Shown: one piece after another, positions 37,879-47,874 of the stretch | How the letters are laid out: every line of letters starts with the position of its first letter | Position numbering within the stretch: position 1 is the first letter of the stretch | Origin: Neorhizobium lilium | GTDB taxonomy: Bacteria; Pseudomonadota; Alphaproteobacteria; Rhizobiales; Rhizobiaceae | Reading direction: 5' to 3' | Assembly (NCBI RefSeq): GCF_004053875.1 | Contig: NZ_SBIP01000003.1 | Location: 558,001-622,000, forward strand | Length of the DNA stretch: 64,000 nt | Notes under the pieces: model-generated | Databases searched by the model: none | Told to the model about the DNA's origin: nothing | What the model saw: the letters and a program-made list of their open reading frames with translations, nothing else | Position numbers and translations under genes: made by a program

Positions 37879-38577
37879 TTACGGCGCCCAGTAGATCTCG
37901 ACCGGCGATGCGGCACGATTGAGAACGGCGCGGATCGGCATGTCCGTCTCGTCCGATCCCGCCTTTGCCTGCTCCAACACATCCTTCTTGCCCTGGCCCT
38001 CGATGTGGACGACGAGGAAGCGTGCATCCGCAAGGCTGGCGAAGGAGAAGGTCAGGCGTTCCTCGCCCGCACCTTCCGCCTGCATCGTCAGTATGCCACG
38101 CGGACCGGAAAGATCGAGCGCCCGAGCCAGGTTATTGCCATGTGGAAAGAAGGAGGCCGTATGCCCGTCGCCGCCCATGCCGAGAATGGCGACGTCGAAA
38201 GGATTGCCGATACCGGCAGTTTTCTCCGTTGCGATCACGGCTGCATCCTCGATCGTCGGTGCATCGTAATAAAGAGGAATGAAGGCGGCCTGAGCCGCCT
38301 TATCCTTCAGCAGATGCGTCGCCACCAGCAAGTGGTTGGAGCGGTCGCTATCGGGCGGTACGAAACGTTCGTCCACCAGCGTCACCGTCACCTTGCTCCA
38401 GTCGATATCGCGCGACGACAGCGTCTCGAAGAAGCGCTTGGGCGTCGAGCCACCGGAAACCGCGATCGAAGCGGATCCGCGTTGCTGTATAGCGGAACCA
38501 AGCCGAGCCGCGACTTCGTCCGCCAAACCCGCGGCAAGTGCGGCTGCATCGGCAAATTCGTGCAGGGTCGCCGTCAT
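37879..38577 (-). CDS. pgl: Pgl, 6-phosphogluconolactonase
   Basis: Pgl hydrolyses 6-phosphogluconolactone. From ATG 38577 (MTATLHEFADAA) the protein has 232 residues; AAGG lies 8 bases upstream. ATG 38592 overlaps the end of zwf and has a poorer site. The family pattern 'ISGGSTPKRFFETL' and the conserved 'LGMGGDGHTASFFPHG' are both present. It is coupled to zwf, whose stop is only 4 bases upstream of this start. Confidence 0.92.
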   Translation of the reverse strand: MTATLHEFADAAALAAGLADEVAARLGSAIQQRGSASIAVSGGSTPKRFFETLSSRDIDWSKVTVTLVDERFVPPDSDRSNHLLVATHLLKDKAAQAAFIPLYYDAPTIEDAAVIATEKTAGIGNPFDVAILGMGGDGHTASFFPHGNNLARALDLSGPRGILTMQAEGAGEERLTFSFASLADARFLVVHIEGQGKKDVLEQAKAGSDETDMPIRAVLNRAASPVEIYWAP

Positions 38578-38581
38578 CGGA

Positions 38582-40054
38582 TCAGCCTTCATGCCAGGTG
38601 CGGCCGTCTCGCTCGATGAGCGCGATGGCCTGGCTCGGTCCCCAGGTGCCGGCCGTGTAGCCTTGCGCCACCTGTCCGGTCTCTTCCCAGCCCTTCAGGA
38701 TCGGATCGACCCAGCGCCATGCAGCTTCCACTTCGTCCCGGCGCATGAACAGCGTCTGGTTGGCGCGGATCGTATCCATCAGCAGGCGCTCATAGGCGTC
38801 CGGGCTGCGGACGCTGAACGCCTGGGCAAAGCTCATGTCCAGCGACACGTTGCGCAGGCGCATGCCGCCCGGGCCTGGGTCCTTGATCATCAGCGACTGC
38901 TTGACGCCTTCGTCCGGCTGCAGGCGGATGATCAGCTGGTTGGAGGAAATCCGGCCGGCGGCGCTGTCGAAGATGTTGTGCGGCACCTGCTTGAAGTTGA
39001 TGACGATTTCAGACATGCGCGAGGCAAGACGCTTGCCGGTGCGGATGTAGAAGGGTACGCCGGCCCATCGCCAGTTGCCGATCTCCGCCTTGATCGCGAC
39101 GAAGGTTTCCGTGTTGGAAACGCCGCCTTCCAGCTCGTCCAGATAGCCCTTGACCGGGCCGCCGGCGGAAGCGCCCGCACGGTACTGGCCGCGCACCGTC
39201 ATCTGCTCGCAATTGGCTTCGGTGATCGGCTTCAGCGCGCGCAGCACTTTCAGCTTCTCGTCGCGCACGGCCTCCGAATTCATGGAGGAGGGCACTTCCA
39301 TGGCAACCAGGCAGACCAGCTGCATGATGTGGTTCTGCACCATGTCGCGCAGGGCGCCGGCTGTGTCGTAGTAACCGGCGCGGCCTTCGAGGCCTACCGA
39401 TTCCGCCACGGTGATCTGCACGTGATCGATATGATCGGCGTTCCACAGCGGCTCGTAGAGCGCATTGGCGAAACGCAGAGCCATCAGGTTCTGCACCGTT
39501 TCCTTGCCGAGATAGTGGTCGATCCGGTAGATCTGCTCTTCGCGGAAAACCCGGCCGATCGTGTCGTTGAGTTCCAGTGCGGAGGCGAGGTCGCGGCCGA
39601 TCGGCTTTTCGACAACGATCCGCGTCGAATCGGTGATCAGGTTATGGTCGCGGATCTTCTCGGAAATCGCCCCGAAGATCCCTGGAGCGACGGCAAGATA
39701 AAACACGCGAACGCGTTCCTTGCCGTCGTTGAGCAGTTCCTTCAGCCCGTCCCAACCCTGGTCGGATTTGGCATCGACCGATACGTAGTAGATCCGCTCG
39801 CAGAATTTCTGGACTTCCGCTTCGTCGTATTCACCCTTTTTCAGGTGTTCCTTCAGCGCGTCCTCTGCAAATTTGCGGTATTCCTCATGGGTGAGGGTGC
39901 TGCGCGAAGCGCCGATGATGCGTGTGGGCTCGGTGAATTGCCCTTCGATCTGCCGGTGATAGAGGGCTGGCAGGAGCTTGCGCTCCGCGAGGTCTCCGGT
40001 GCCGCCGAAGACGACGCAATCAAATGGTTCGACTGGGATGATCTGGCTGCTCAT
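38582..40054 (-). CDS. zwf: Zwf, glucose-6-phosphate dehydrogenase
   Basis: Zwf oxidises glucose-6-phosphate with NADP(+) and starts the Entner-Doudoroff/pentose phosphate route. From ATG 40054 (MSSQIIPVEPFD) the protein has 490 residues; an ATG at 40075 would add seven. The nucleotide-binding 'VFGGTGDLAERKLLPALYHR' and the active-site 'IYRIDHYLGKETVQN' are present. It heads the zwf-pgl-edd set. The 110-base gap to the next gene (40055-40164) is AT-rich and likely has its promoter. Confidence 0.96.
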   Translation of the reverse strand: MSSQIIPVEPFDCVVFGGTGDLAERKLLPALYHRQIEGQFTEPTRIIGASRSTLTHEEYRKFAEDALKEHLKKGEYDEAEVQKFCERIYYVSVDAKSDQGWDGLKELLNDGKERVRVFYLAVAPGIFGAISEKIRDHNLITDSTRIVVEKPIGRDLASALELNDTIGRVFREEQIYRIDHYLGKETVQNLMALRFANALYEPLWNADHIDHVQITVAESVGLEGRAGYYDTAGALRDMVQNHIMQLVCLVAMEVPSSMNSEAVRDEKLKVLRALKPITEANCEQMTVRGQYRAGASAGGPVKGYLDELEGGVSNTETFVAIKAEIGNWRWAGVPFYIRTGKRLASRMSEIVINFKQVPHNIFDSAAGRISSNQLIIRLQPDEGVKQSLMIKDPGPGGMRLRNVSLDMSFAQAFSVRSPDAYERLLMDTIRANQTLFMRRDEVEAAWRWVDPILKGWEETGQVAQGYTAGTWGPSQAIALIERDGRTWHEG

Positions 40055-40164
40055 CGCGTTTCTTTCATCTTGCATGGTTGAGGCTGTGTAATCTAATCGA
40101 TTGAAAAGTGCTAGTCCGAATTGAATTTAGACGATGCGAAAGCCCTAGCCCGAGGATTTTGACC

Positions 40165-41457
40165 CTAGAACCTGTCACGCAAGGCGAACCAGGTCAGGGC
40201 TAGGAAAAGCAAGGGACTGCGCATGCGACGGCCGCCGGGAAATGCGGGTATCTTCAGCTCCGCAAGGAGATCGAGTTCACTCGCCTTTCCCGTAACCCTG
40301 TCTGCATAAAGTTTACCGCAGTAATTTGACAGCATGACGCCATGACCTGAATAACCTCCGATGGAGGTTACCCCTGGCATCACCTCCCGCACGAAGGGCT
40401 GCCGTGGCAGGGTGATGCCGACATTGCCGCCCCAGGCATGGGTGATGGGGACGTTTTTCAGCGCCGGATAGGTGGTGACAATCTGGCCGCGGATGGCTTC
40501 CGCCGTGTCGGCGGGATTGCGGGAGGAGTAGACTTCCCGACCGCCGAACAGCAGGCGGTTGTCCCGGCTCTTTCGGAAGTAACGCACGACGAAGCGCGAA
40601 TCGCACACCGCCTCATGACCCGGAATGATCTGCGGAAAATCGTCGAGCGGCGCCGTGGCCGCGATGAACGAGCCGATCGGCATGATATGCGAAGCCGTGA
40701 TTGGCTCCAGCGCGCCGATATAGGCATTGGTTGCGAGAAGCACGCGGTCGGCTGTCAGCACGCCGGCAGGCGTATCGATTAGGGTCTTGCCACCAGACTG
40801 GCGAATAGCCGTGGCGCGGGTCATCTCGTAGATCTGTCCGCCCGCAGCCTGGGCGGCTCGGGCTAGCCCTATCAGCAGCTTCAGCGGGTGGATATGGCCC
40901 GTGCCCGTATCCCGTATTCCGCAGTAATAGTCCGTGGTTCCGACCCGCTCTGCCGTCTCCTTCGCATCCATGAAACTGATATGCGGATAGTCATAGCGCG
41001 TGGCGGCGATTTCCGCATTGGCGCGATAGTCACGCTCATAGCCCCGCTTGTGCGACACGTTGAGCTGGCCCGGCATGAATTCCATGTCGATGCTCTGCGT
41101 TTGGGCGAAGTCGAGCAGATATTGCTTGGCATGCTCGGCCATCCAGAACAGCGCCTTGGACCGCTCCAGGCCGAGTTCCTTTTCCAGATCTTCCGGCCAC
41201 CAGCGCTGGCCGGTGCCCAATTGCCCGCCATTGCGGCCAGATGCTCCGTCGCCGAAGCGCCCGGCCTCGATCAAGGCGACGTTGATCCCTGCTTTTGCCA
41301 GGTTGTAGGCGGCCTGAAGGCCGGTAAAGCCCCCGCCGACGATCGCAACATCCACCTTCAGCGACCCATTGAGCGCTGGATAGGCGGGCCGTTCGTCAAG
41401 GGACGCCTGATACCAGGAAATGCCCGGGGCAATTGGGCTCTGCCATGTTTCGCTCAT
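40165..41457 (-). CDS. FAD-dependent oxidase, PuuB/OrdL type
   Basis: This is a DAO-family flavoprotein of 430 residues. The FAD-binding motif is 'VAIVGGGFTGLQAAYNLAKA' near residue 36, and 'FGDGASGRNGGQLGTGQRW' follows at about 70. The C-terminal 'TSIGGYSGHGVMLSNYCGKL' is typical of gamma-glutamylputrescine oxidase. The likely reaction is oxidation of gamma-glutamylputrescine. It lies 7 bases after the glutamine-synthetase-like gene on the same strand, which supports a polyamine role. Related amine oxidases cannot be excluded. Confidence 0.75.
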   Translation of the reverse strand: MSETWQSPIAPGISWYQASLDERPAYPALNGSLKVDVAIVGGGFTGLQAAYNLAKAGINVALIEAGRFGDGASGRNGGQLGTGQRWWPEDLEKELGLERSKALFWMAEHAKQYLLDFAQTQSIDMEFMPGQLNVSHKRGYERDYRANAEIAATRYDYPHISFMDAKETAERVGTTDYYCGIRDTGTGHIHPLKLLIGLARAAQAAGGQIYEMTRATAIRQSGGKTLIDTPAGVLTADRVLLATNAYIGALEPITASHIMPIGSFIAATAPLDDFPQIIPGHEAVCDSRFVVRYFRKSRDNRLLFGGREVYSSRNPADTAEAIRGQIVTTYPALKNVPITHAWGGNVGITLPRQPFVREVMPGVTSIGGYSGHGVMLSNYCGKLYADRVTGKASELDLLAELKIPAFPGGRRMRSPLLFLALTWFALRDRF

Positions 41458-41464
41458 ACCGGCC

Positions 41465-42904
41465 TCAAACGTTGAGAAGCAGGAACTCCCGCTCCCAGGG
41501 GCTGATCACCTGCATGAAGGTTTCGAACTCGCCGCGTTTGACGCCGGCATAAAGCCCGATGAACTCCGAGCTGAAGACCTCGGCAAGGGTCGCGTCCGAT
41601 TCGAGCAGCGAGATCGCTTCGAGGAGCCCGCGTGGCAGGTCTACATCGCCCTCGTTGGCAGAATCGCCGGTCGGAGCCGATGGCTCGATGGCGTTCATGA
41701 TGCCGATCAGGCCGCAGCCGAGCGAGGCCGCAAGCGCCAGATAAGGGTTGGAATCGGAGCTCGGCAGGCGGTTTTCCACACGCCGGGCATTGGGGTCCGA
41801 AACCGGAACCCTAAAAGCCGTGGTCCGGTTGTCGTAACCCCATGCATTGTTGACCGGGGCGGACATGTCCGGCGTCAGGCGCCGGTAGGAATTGACGTAA
41901 GGGGCCATCATCGCCAGCGTCTTTGGGACGTAGGTCTGCATGCCGCCGATGAAGTGGAAGAATTCCTTGGATGCCGATCCGTCCGGGTTGGAGAAGATGT
42001 TGCGACCGGTTTCTATATCCACCACCGACTGGTGGATATGCATGGCGGAGCCGGCCTGGCCCTGCATGGGCTTGGCCATGAATGTCGCGTAGATGCCGTG
42101 CTTCAACGCTGCTTCGCGGATTGTGCGCTTGAACATGAAGACCTGGTCGGCCAGCTCCACCGGATCGCCATGCCGAAGGTTGATCTCCAGCTGGGCCGGG
42201 CCCTCCTCGTGGATCAGCGTGTCGATCTCCAGGCCCTGCTTCTCGGAGAAGTGGTAGATGTCGTCGATAAGTTCGTCGAATTCGTTGATGCCGGCAATCG
42301 AATAACCCTGGCCACCGAGGATGGAGCGGCCCGAGCGTCCCTTGGGCGGATGCAGCGGATAGTCCGGGTCGTCGTTCTTGGCGACGAGATAGAATTCGAT
42401 TTCCGGCGCGACGACCGGCTTCCAGCCTCGCTCGCTGTACATCCGGACGATGTTTTTCAGCACGTTGCGCGGCGTGTAGCAGACAGCATTGCCCTCGGTA
42501 TCGACGATGTCGCAGATGACCTGAGCAGTGGGATCGCTCTCCCATGGCACGACGGCGAGCGTCGACAGATCCGGCACCAGCTTCAGGTCGCTGTCGCGGG
42601 GTTCATAGCGGAAGCTTGCGGTCTCCTCCGGATATTCGCCCGAGATCGTGTGCCGGTAGATGGCCGATGGCAGGGCCAGCGACGTGTTCGAGGTGAATTT
42701 GGACGACGGCATCATCTTGCCGCGCGGCACGCCGGCAAGATCCGGGGTGATACATTCCACATCCTCGATACCGCGTGCCCGCAGCCAGGCCGTTGCGTCC
42801 CGCCAATCGGTTGCGCCGCGCAGCGAGGTCAGCGCCGGCTGGCCGGAGGCGGATTTGAGGACAGGGCTCGTGGCGGGGGCAGCAGCGGCTTTTTTGCGCG
42901 ACAT
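41465..42904 (-). CDS. Glutamine-synthetase family ligase, PuuA-like
   Basis: The 479-residue protein from ATG 42904 (MSRKKAAAAP) belongs to the glutamine synthetase fold. It has 'VVAPEIEFYLVAKND', 'ITPDLAGVPRGKMM' and 'SAMHIHQSVVDIETGRN'. PuuA-type enzymes join glutamate to putrescine, and the oxidase gene directly downstream on the same strand fits that route. A role as another amine-glutamate ligase is possible. A longer in-frame extension upstream to 43315 overlaps a gene on the other strand and is rejected. Confidence 0.75.
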   Translation of the reverse strand: MSRKKAAAAPATSPVLKSASGQPALTSLRGATDWRDATAWLRARGIEDVECITPDLAGVPRGKMMPSSKFTSNTSLALPSAIYRHTISGEYPEETASFRYEPRDSDLKLVPDLSTLAVVPWESDPTAQVICDIVDTEGNAVCYTPRNVLKNIVRMYSERGWKPVVAPEIEFYLVAKNDDPDYPLHPPKGRSGRSILGGQGYSIAGINEFDELIDDIYHFSEKQGLEIDTLIHEEGPAQLEINLRHGDPVELADQVFMFKRTIREAALKHGIYATFMAKPMQGQAGSAMHIHQSVVDIETGRNIFSNPDGSASKEFFHFIGGMQTYVPKTLAMMAPYVNSYRRLTPDMSAPVNNAWGYDNRTTAFRVPVSDPNARRVENRLPSSDSNPYLALAASLGCGLIGIMNAIEPSAPTGDSANEGDVDLPRGLLEAISLLESDATLAEVFSSEFIGLYAGVKRGEFETFMQVISPWEREFLLLNV

Positions 42905-43030
42905 GACACATCTGGGCGAGGTTGATCGTGCGCCCATCATAGCCATGGAACCAAACTTGGCGAGGGGGTACAGCCATTGACTTTGCCCTCCGCATCGAAA
43001 AAGCAGGCTGTGAAACGGAAGGAGCGGCAG

Positions 43031-44212
43031 ATGGCGCGAAAATTCGATGTCGTTATCTTGGGTGCAGGCGCTGCCGGCATGATGTGCGCGGTGCGCGCCG
43101 GAAAGCGCGGCCGGACCGTGCTGGTGATCGACCATGCCAAGGCGCCGGGTGAGAAGATCCGCATTTCTGGCGGCGGCCGCTGCAACTTCACCAACCTGCA
43201 CACCGCTCCGCAAAACTATCTGTCCGCCAATCCTCACTTCGCCAAATCCGCCTTGGCGCGCTACGCGCCGCGTCAGTTCGTGGATCTGGTGGAGAAGCAT
43301 CACATTGCCTGGCACGAAAAGACGCTGGGCCAGCTCTTCTGCGACGACAGTGCCAGGGACATCATCCGCATGCTGCTCGCCGAAATGTCAGCAGCGGGGG
43401 CCGTAGTTCAGCTTCAGACCCAGGTTTCGGCGGTTGAGAAGACGCCGGACAGCTTCCGCGTGGAGACCTCGAACGGCACGGTGGAAGCCAGTTCGCTTGT
43501 GGTCGCCACGGGCGGCAAGTCCATCCCCAAAATGGGGTCGACAGGTTTTGCCTATGATATCGCCGGACAGTTCGGGATTCAGGTGATCGAAACGCGCCCC
43601 GGCCTGGTTCCGCTGACGCTCGATCCGAATACGCTGGAGAAGCTGGCGCCGCTATCCGGCATTGCCGTGCCGGCAGAACTGCGTCACGGCAAGACCTCCT
43701 TCCGCGAAGCGCTGCTGTTCACCCACCGGGGTCTGAGCGGTCCGGCAGTTCTGCAGATTTCGTCCTATTGGCGGGAAGGCGACGAGGTTCGGCTGACGAT
43801 CGAGCCGGATATCGATATCGCTGCGGCAATGAAGCTGGCCCGCAGAACGAATGGCCGGCAGTCGGTTCAGACCGCCCTTGCAACTGTTCTGCCCAAGCGG
43901 CTGGCTCAGTTTTTTGCCGAAAGCCAATCCATGACCGGTACGTTGGCCGACGTTCCGGACAAGGCAATCGACAGGCTTGCCGGCATGGTCAGCGGCTGGA
44001 CCATCCGGCCGGCGGGGTCGGAAGGCTACCGCACGGCCGAAGTTACTCTTGGTGGGGTGGATACGGCTGCGCTCGATTCCAAGTCCATGGAGGCCAAAGC
44101 CGTACCGGGCCTCTACTTTATTGGAGAATGCGTCGATGTGACCGGCTGGCTGGGCGGTTACAATTTCCAATGGGCCTGGGCGTCCGGCCATGCCTGCGGC
44201 GAGGCGGTATAG
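43031..44212 (+). CDS. BaiN/RdsA-type NAD(P)/FAD-dependent oxidoreductase
   Basis: The 393-residue protein starts at ATG 43031, 6 bases after GGAG; an in-frame ATG 54 bases upstream lacks a site. The N-terminal FAD motif is 'VVILGAGAAGMMCAVRAGKR', and the HI0933-family marker 'RISGGGRCNFTNLH' follows. The end has 'CVDVTGWLGGYNFQWAWASG'. Members of this family are flavoproteins of unclear substrate. It is divergent from the PuuA-like gene. Confidence 0.8.
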   Translation: MARKFDVVILGAGAAGMMCAVRAGKRGRTVLVIDHAKAPGEKIRISGGGRCNFTNLHTAPQNYLSANPHFAKSALARYAPRQFVDLVEKHHIAWHEKTLGQLFCDDSARDIIRMLLAEMSAAGAVVQLQTQVSAVEKTPDSFRVETSNGTVEASSLVVATGGKSIPKMGSTGFAYDIAGQFGIQVIETRPGLVPLTLDPNTLEKLAPLSGIAVPAELRHGKTSFREALLFTHRGLSGPAVLQISSYWREGDEVRLTIEPDIDIAAAMKLARRTNGRQSVQTALATVLPKRLAQFFAESQSMTGTLADVPDKAIDRLAGMVSGWTIRPAGSEGYRTAEVTLGGVDTAALDSKSMEAKAVPGLYFIGECVDVTGWLGGYNFQWAWASGHACGEAV

Positions 44213-44340
44213 AGCGGATTCAACACTTCTTAATAGAGGTGGCGGATGCTGCCTTATTGCCAGCCAATTCCTGAGGTCTATGTTTGGCAAGGCCTTGCTC
44301 ATTGAGGAGGCCGTGGACGACGCGCAATGGAGATTGATTT

Positions 44341-44475
44341 ATGTCGAACCCCCGCCGTGCCCGTGCAATCGCCATTGCCAAGGCTGAGGACAGCGCCAAG
44401 CTGTTCCGACTACGCCTGCTGATCCTGACCGTCGGAGCAACTGCGGCTCTTCTGGCTCTACCGGCAGTTTTTTGA
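44341..44475 (+). CDS. Possible 44-residue membrane peptide
   Basis: A short open frame with ATG at 44341 and TGA at 44473-44475 lies in the 424-base gap 44213-44636. GGAG stands 8 bases before the ATG. The peptide has a basic start ('NPRRARAIAIAKAEDSAK') and one hydrophobic helix at about residues 24-43. No homologue is recognised. The rest of the gap shows nothing else clear. Confidence 0.4.
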   Translation: MSNPRRARAIAIAKAEDSAKLFRLRLLILTVGATAALLALPAVF

Positions 44476-44636
44476 AGCCTCTTTCCGCATTCTTACCTGC
44501 CAGGGCCGTAATCGTAGCCTTGTTTCTCCCGCATATTCATGACGTGTCATGCGGGTAAGCATTGACGAACGTCAAGTTTAGTAAATCTTCATCTTGCGAA
44601 GCGACAATTGGACGCATTGTCCCAAAGTCTTGAGAG

Positions 44637-46481
44637 ATGTCGCTTATGAAGAAGCTTTTCCCCACCTCGGTCGTATCCCGCATCGTCATTCTTTGTCTTG
44701 TTCTGATTACCGGTGCCGTGATCGCCGTTGGCAGCTTGGCTTTCGTCAACGTACGCCGGGATATCATGGAAACAGCCAGTGACGATGCTCGCGACGCGAT
44801 CCGGGCGATGGCGCTTCTTTACGAGCTGGAGCTTCCGGGCGCCAAGGTTGAGATCAAGGATAAACTGGTTGGCAAGGTGCTGAGGGGCGAGGGAGCCCTG
44901 AAGGATCACGATCTCGTCGACCGCGCGGCAAGCGCCATTGGCGGTGTCGCCACGGTGTTTGATAAACAGGGCAGCGACTATGTCCGCGTATCCACCAATG
45001 TGAAAACTGAAAAAGGCGAGCGCGCCGTCGGTACTAAGCTTGCGGTCGATCATCCTGCTCAGCCTCTTCTCGCCAGGGGGCAGGCCTATTTCGGTTCGGC
45101 CGTTCTCTTCGGCAAGGACTTCATGACCGGCTACCTGCCGATCACCGATACTACCGGTAACGTCGCGGGAGTATTGTTCATCGGGATACCAATGCAGGTC
45201 TATTTCGCTCATATTGCATCTGCCGGCTATGTCATCATCGGCACCTCGCTGATCGCGCTGCTGTTCATCGGGCTCGTGAGCTTTTTCGCGATCCGCGCGC
45301 TGATCCGCCCCCTCGGCATTCTGACGAACCGGGTTCGGGCTATGTCGGCGGGCGACAATGCTGCCGCCATTCCCTACGTCGCGCTGCCTAACGAATTCGG
45401 CAACATCGCCCGGGCCCTTGAAGTCTTCCGCGACAATGCGATCGAGAAGCAGCAGATCGAAAGCCGAAGTGCAGCCGAACGAACCCAAGCGGAAGCGGAA
45501 CGCGAACGCAACGATCTGGAAAAGCAGCACGTGGATCGGCAGATCGACCTCGCCGTGAAGGAATTGGGTACGGCCCTCGCACGGCTTGCGCAGGGTGACC
45601 TCTCCGCCACCATCGAAACAGCCTTCTCAGGCCGCCTGGAAGAGCTGCGCAACGACTTCAACGCATCTATCATCGGCCTGCGCGATACGCTTTCGCAGAT
45701 CCGAACGAGCACGCTTTCCATCCAGAAAAGCAGCGCGGAGCTGAGCCAATCCTCGCTCGAATTGTCGCGTCGCACCGAGACCCAGGCGGCATCGCTGGAA
45801 GAGACGGCCGCCGCGGTGGACGAAATCACCGTGACGGTCCGTTCTTCGGCGGAGCGGGCGCGCGAGGCCAACGATGCTGTCTTCTCGACCAAGAAAAGCG
45901 CCGACAGCTCCGGCGTGGTCGTCAAGAACGCGGTCGATGCCATGAGCCGGATCGAAGAAGCATCACAGAAGATCGAGCTCATCATCGAGGTCATCGACGA
46001 GATCGCCTTCCAGACCAACCTCCTGGCACTCAACGCCGGCATCGAGGCGGCGCGCGCGGGCGAAGCCGGCAAGGGCTTCGCCGTGGTTGCGCAGGAAGTG
46101 CGTGAGCTGGCGCAGCGCTCGGCCGGTGCCGCAAAGGAGATCAAGGACCTCATCAACCAGTCGAGCCACGAAGTCAGCGTTGGCGCCTCGCTGGTCCAGC
46201 AAGCGGGCAGTGTCCTTGCTTCCATCAGCCGGGAAATCACGGCTATCAGCCAGCATGTCGATACGATCGCGACCGCCAGCCAGGATCAATCGGCGGCTCT
46301 GCAGGACATTAACGGCTCCGTCAATAAGATGGACCAGATGACCCAGCAGAATGGCGCAATGGTGGGCCAGACCAGCGAAGCCAGCCGTCGTCTCGCCGGC
46401 GAAGCGGATGCGCTTCTGGCCCTCGTCCAGCGCTTCCGCATCGAAGCGGGGCGCCAAGCGCAGATGAGCCGCGCGGCCTGA
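44637..46481 (+). CDS. Methyl-accepting chemotaxis protein with Cache-type sensor
   Basis: This is a chemoreceptor of 614 residues. It has a transmembrane helix at about 13-35, a periplasmic Cache-type domain to about 195 ('[18 protein letters not shown]', '[13 protein letters not shown]'), a second helix at about 197-222 and a HAMP domain. The signalling domain has the hairpin tip '[20 protein letters not shown]'. No C-terminal CheR/CheB pentapeptide is seen. The start could also be ATG 44646. It lies next to polyamine genes, so a polyamine or related ligand is possible. Confidence 0.93.
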   Translation: MSLMKKLFPTSVVSRIVILCLVLITGAVIAVGSLAFVNVRRDIMETASDDARDAIRAMALLYELELPGAKVEIKDKLVGKVLRGEGALKDHDLVDRAASAIGGVATVFDKQGSDYVRVSTNVKTEKGERAVGTKLAVDHPAQPLLARGQAYFGSAVLFGKDFMTGYLPITDTTGNVAGVLFIGIPMQVYFAHIASAGYVIIGTSLIALLFIGLVSFFAIRALIRPLGILTNRVRAMSAGDNAAAIPYVALPNEFGNIARALEVFRDNAIEKQQIESRSAAERTQAEAERERNDLEKQHVDRQIDLAVKELGTALARLAQGDLSATIETAFSGRLEELRNDFNASIIGLRDTLSQIRTSTLSIQKSSAELSQSSLELSRRTETQAASLEETAAAVDEITVTVRSSAERAREANDAVFSTKKSADSSGVVVKNAVDAMSRIEEASQKIELIIEVIDEIAFQTNLLALNAGIEAARAGEAGKGFAVVAQEVRELAQRSAGAAKEIKDLINQSSHEVSVGASLVQQAGSVLASISREITAISQHVDTIATASQDQSAALQDINGSVNKMDQMTQQNGAMVGQTSEASRRLAGEADALLALVQRFRIEAGRQAQMSRAA

Positions 46482-46532
46482 TTGGCTGCCGCTCCGGCAG
46501 CAGAGGCCGGGTTACGTAGTCGTCAAGTGAAA

Positions 46533-46566
46533 GAGGAGCCGGCGCTCATCCGCCGGCTCCTCCTTT
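46533..46566 (+). terminator. Terminator of the chemoreceptor gene
   Basis: A perfect 12-pair stem (46533-46544 with 46551-46562) with a 6-base loop is followed by CTTT. It lies about 50 bases past the chemoreceptor stop and before potF. Confidence 0.7.
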
Positions 46567-46705
46567 CGTTCCGTCCGCCGGCATTTGCTGCGCTGCAGTT
46601 TCCCTCTTGTGGGCAGAAGCATTCCTTTCTACTCTCGCCTGAAAAGACGAAGGATTTTGCGCGCCGTTCACCGGCTGCCCGAAAAAGAGTGGAACAGGAG
46701 AAATC

Positions 46706-47803
46706 ATGAAAAGCCAGTTGCTCAGGCTTGCTGCTGCATTTGCCGCGTCAGCCTTCGTCGCAGGAAGCGCACTTGCGCAGGAAAAAGTAGTCCACGTCTA
46801 TAACTGGTCGGATTATATCGACGAATCCATCCTCACCGATTTTACCAAGGAAACCGGCATCAAGGTCGTCTACGACGTCTTCGACAGCAACGACATCCTT
46901 GAGACAAAGCTTTTGGCAGGTGGTTCGGGTTATGACGTGGTGGTGCCGACCGGCCCCTTCCTCGCCCGCCAGATTCAGGCCGGCGTATTCCAGAAGCTTG
47001 ACAAGTCCAAGCTGCCGAACCTCTCCAATATGTGGCCCCAGGTCTCGGAACGGCTCGCCAAATACGATCCGGGCAACCAGTACGCCGTCAACTACATGTG
47101 GGGCACGACGGGCATTGGCTACAATGTCGACAAGGTGAAGAAGGCCTTGGGCGACGTTCCGATCGACAGCTGGGACATTCTGTTCAAGCCGGAAAATGCC
47201 AAGAAACTGAAATCCTGCGGCATCAATATCCTCGACGCCTCTGACGAGACGTTTGCGATTTCCATGAACTATGTCGGCAAGAACCCCGACAGCAAGGAAA
47301 CCAAGGATCTGGAAGCCGGCGGCAAGGTCTATTCCGCCGTTCGTCCCTTCGCCAAGACCTTCAACTCCTCGGCCTATATCGACGATCTCGCCAATGGCGA
47401 CATCTGCATCACCATTGGCTGGTCGGGCGACATTTTGCAGGCGAAGAACCGTGCGGCGGACGCCAAGAACGGGGTGAACATCCAGTACGTGATCCCCAAG
47501 GAAGGGACGTATATGTGGTTCGACAATCTGGCGATCCCGGCGGACGCCAAAAATGTCGATGAGGCTCATGCGTTCATCAATTACCTGATGAAGCCGGAGA
47601 TCATCGCCAAGGCGTCCAACTACGTTCAGTATGCCAACGGCAACCTTGCTTCGCAGAAGTTCATCGACAAGGAAATCCTGGACAACCCTTCGGTCTATCC
47701 GACCGAGGAGGTGACGAAGAAGCTCTTCACCATCTCGCCCTACGGACCGAAAGAACAGCGCGTGCTGAACCGGATCTGGACGCAGATCAAGACCGGAAAC
47801 TGA
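46706..47803 (+). CDS. potF: PotF-like polyamine-binding protein
   Basis: PotF is the periplasmic putrescine-binding protein of the PotFGHI importer. The 365-residue protein has a signal peptide ending near residue 24 ('AGSALAQEKVV'). The polyamine-binding pattern 'VYNWSDYIDESILTDFTKET' follows directly. Further motifs are 'NYMWGTTGIGYNVDKV' and 'DICITIGWSGDILQAKNRA'. A strong terminator follows it, before the ATPase gene. Spermidine rather than putrescine as ligand cannot be excluded. Confidence 0.9.
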   Translation: MKSQLLRLAAAFAASAFVAGSALAQEKVVHVYNWSDYIDESILTDFTKETGIKVVYDVFDSNDILETKLLAGGSGYDVVVPTGPFLARQIQAGVFQKLDKSKLPNLSNMWPQVSERLAKYDPGNQYAVNYMWGTTGIGYNVDKVKKALGDVPIDSWDILFKPENAKKLKSCGINILDASDETFAISMNYVGKNPDSKETKDLEAGGKVYSAVRPFAKTFNSSAYIDDLANGDICITIGWSGDILQAKNRAADAKNGVNIQYVIPKEGTYMWFDNLAIPADAKNVDEAHAFINYLMKPEIIAKASNYVQYANGNLASQKFIDKEILDNPSVYPTEEVTKKLFTISPYGPKEQRVLNRIWTQIKTGN

Positions 47804-47810
47804 TCGAAAA

Positions 47811-47842
47811 GGGGCAGATGGAAACATCTGCCCCGCTTTTTT
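47811..47842 (+). terminator. Terminator between potF and potG
   Basis: A perfect 10-pair stem (47811-47820 with 47825-47834) with a GAAA loop is followed by GC and six Ts. It directly follows the potF stop and should lower expression of potGHI relative to potF. Confidence 0.88.
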
Positions 47843-47874
47843 AATGCGGTTTCTCGGCAGGCTGGGGCGACGGG

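Noticed and set aside
41420..42925. Open frame of about 500 codons on the plus strand opposite the glutamine-synthetase-like gene
   Set aside because: The minus-strand protein has clear family motifs. The plus frame has shadow-like composition and no ribosome site or motif.
42905..43315. N-terminal extension of the PuuA-like ligase up to base 43315
   Set aside because: The extra 137 codons overlap the start of the BaiN-type gene on the other strand and do not resemble a glutamine synthetase N-terminus; ATG 42904 fits better.
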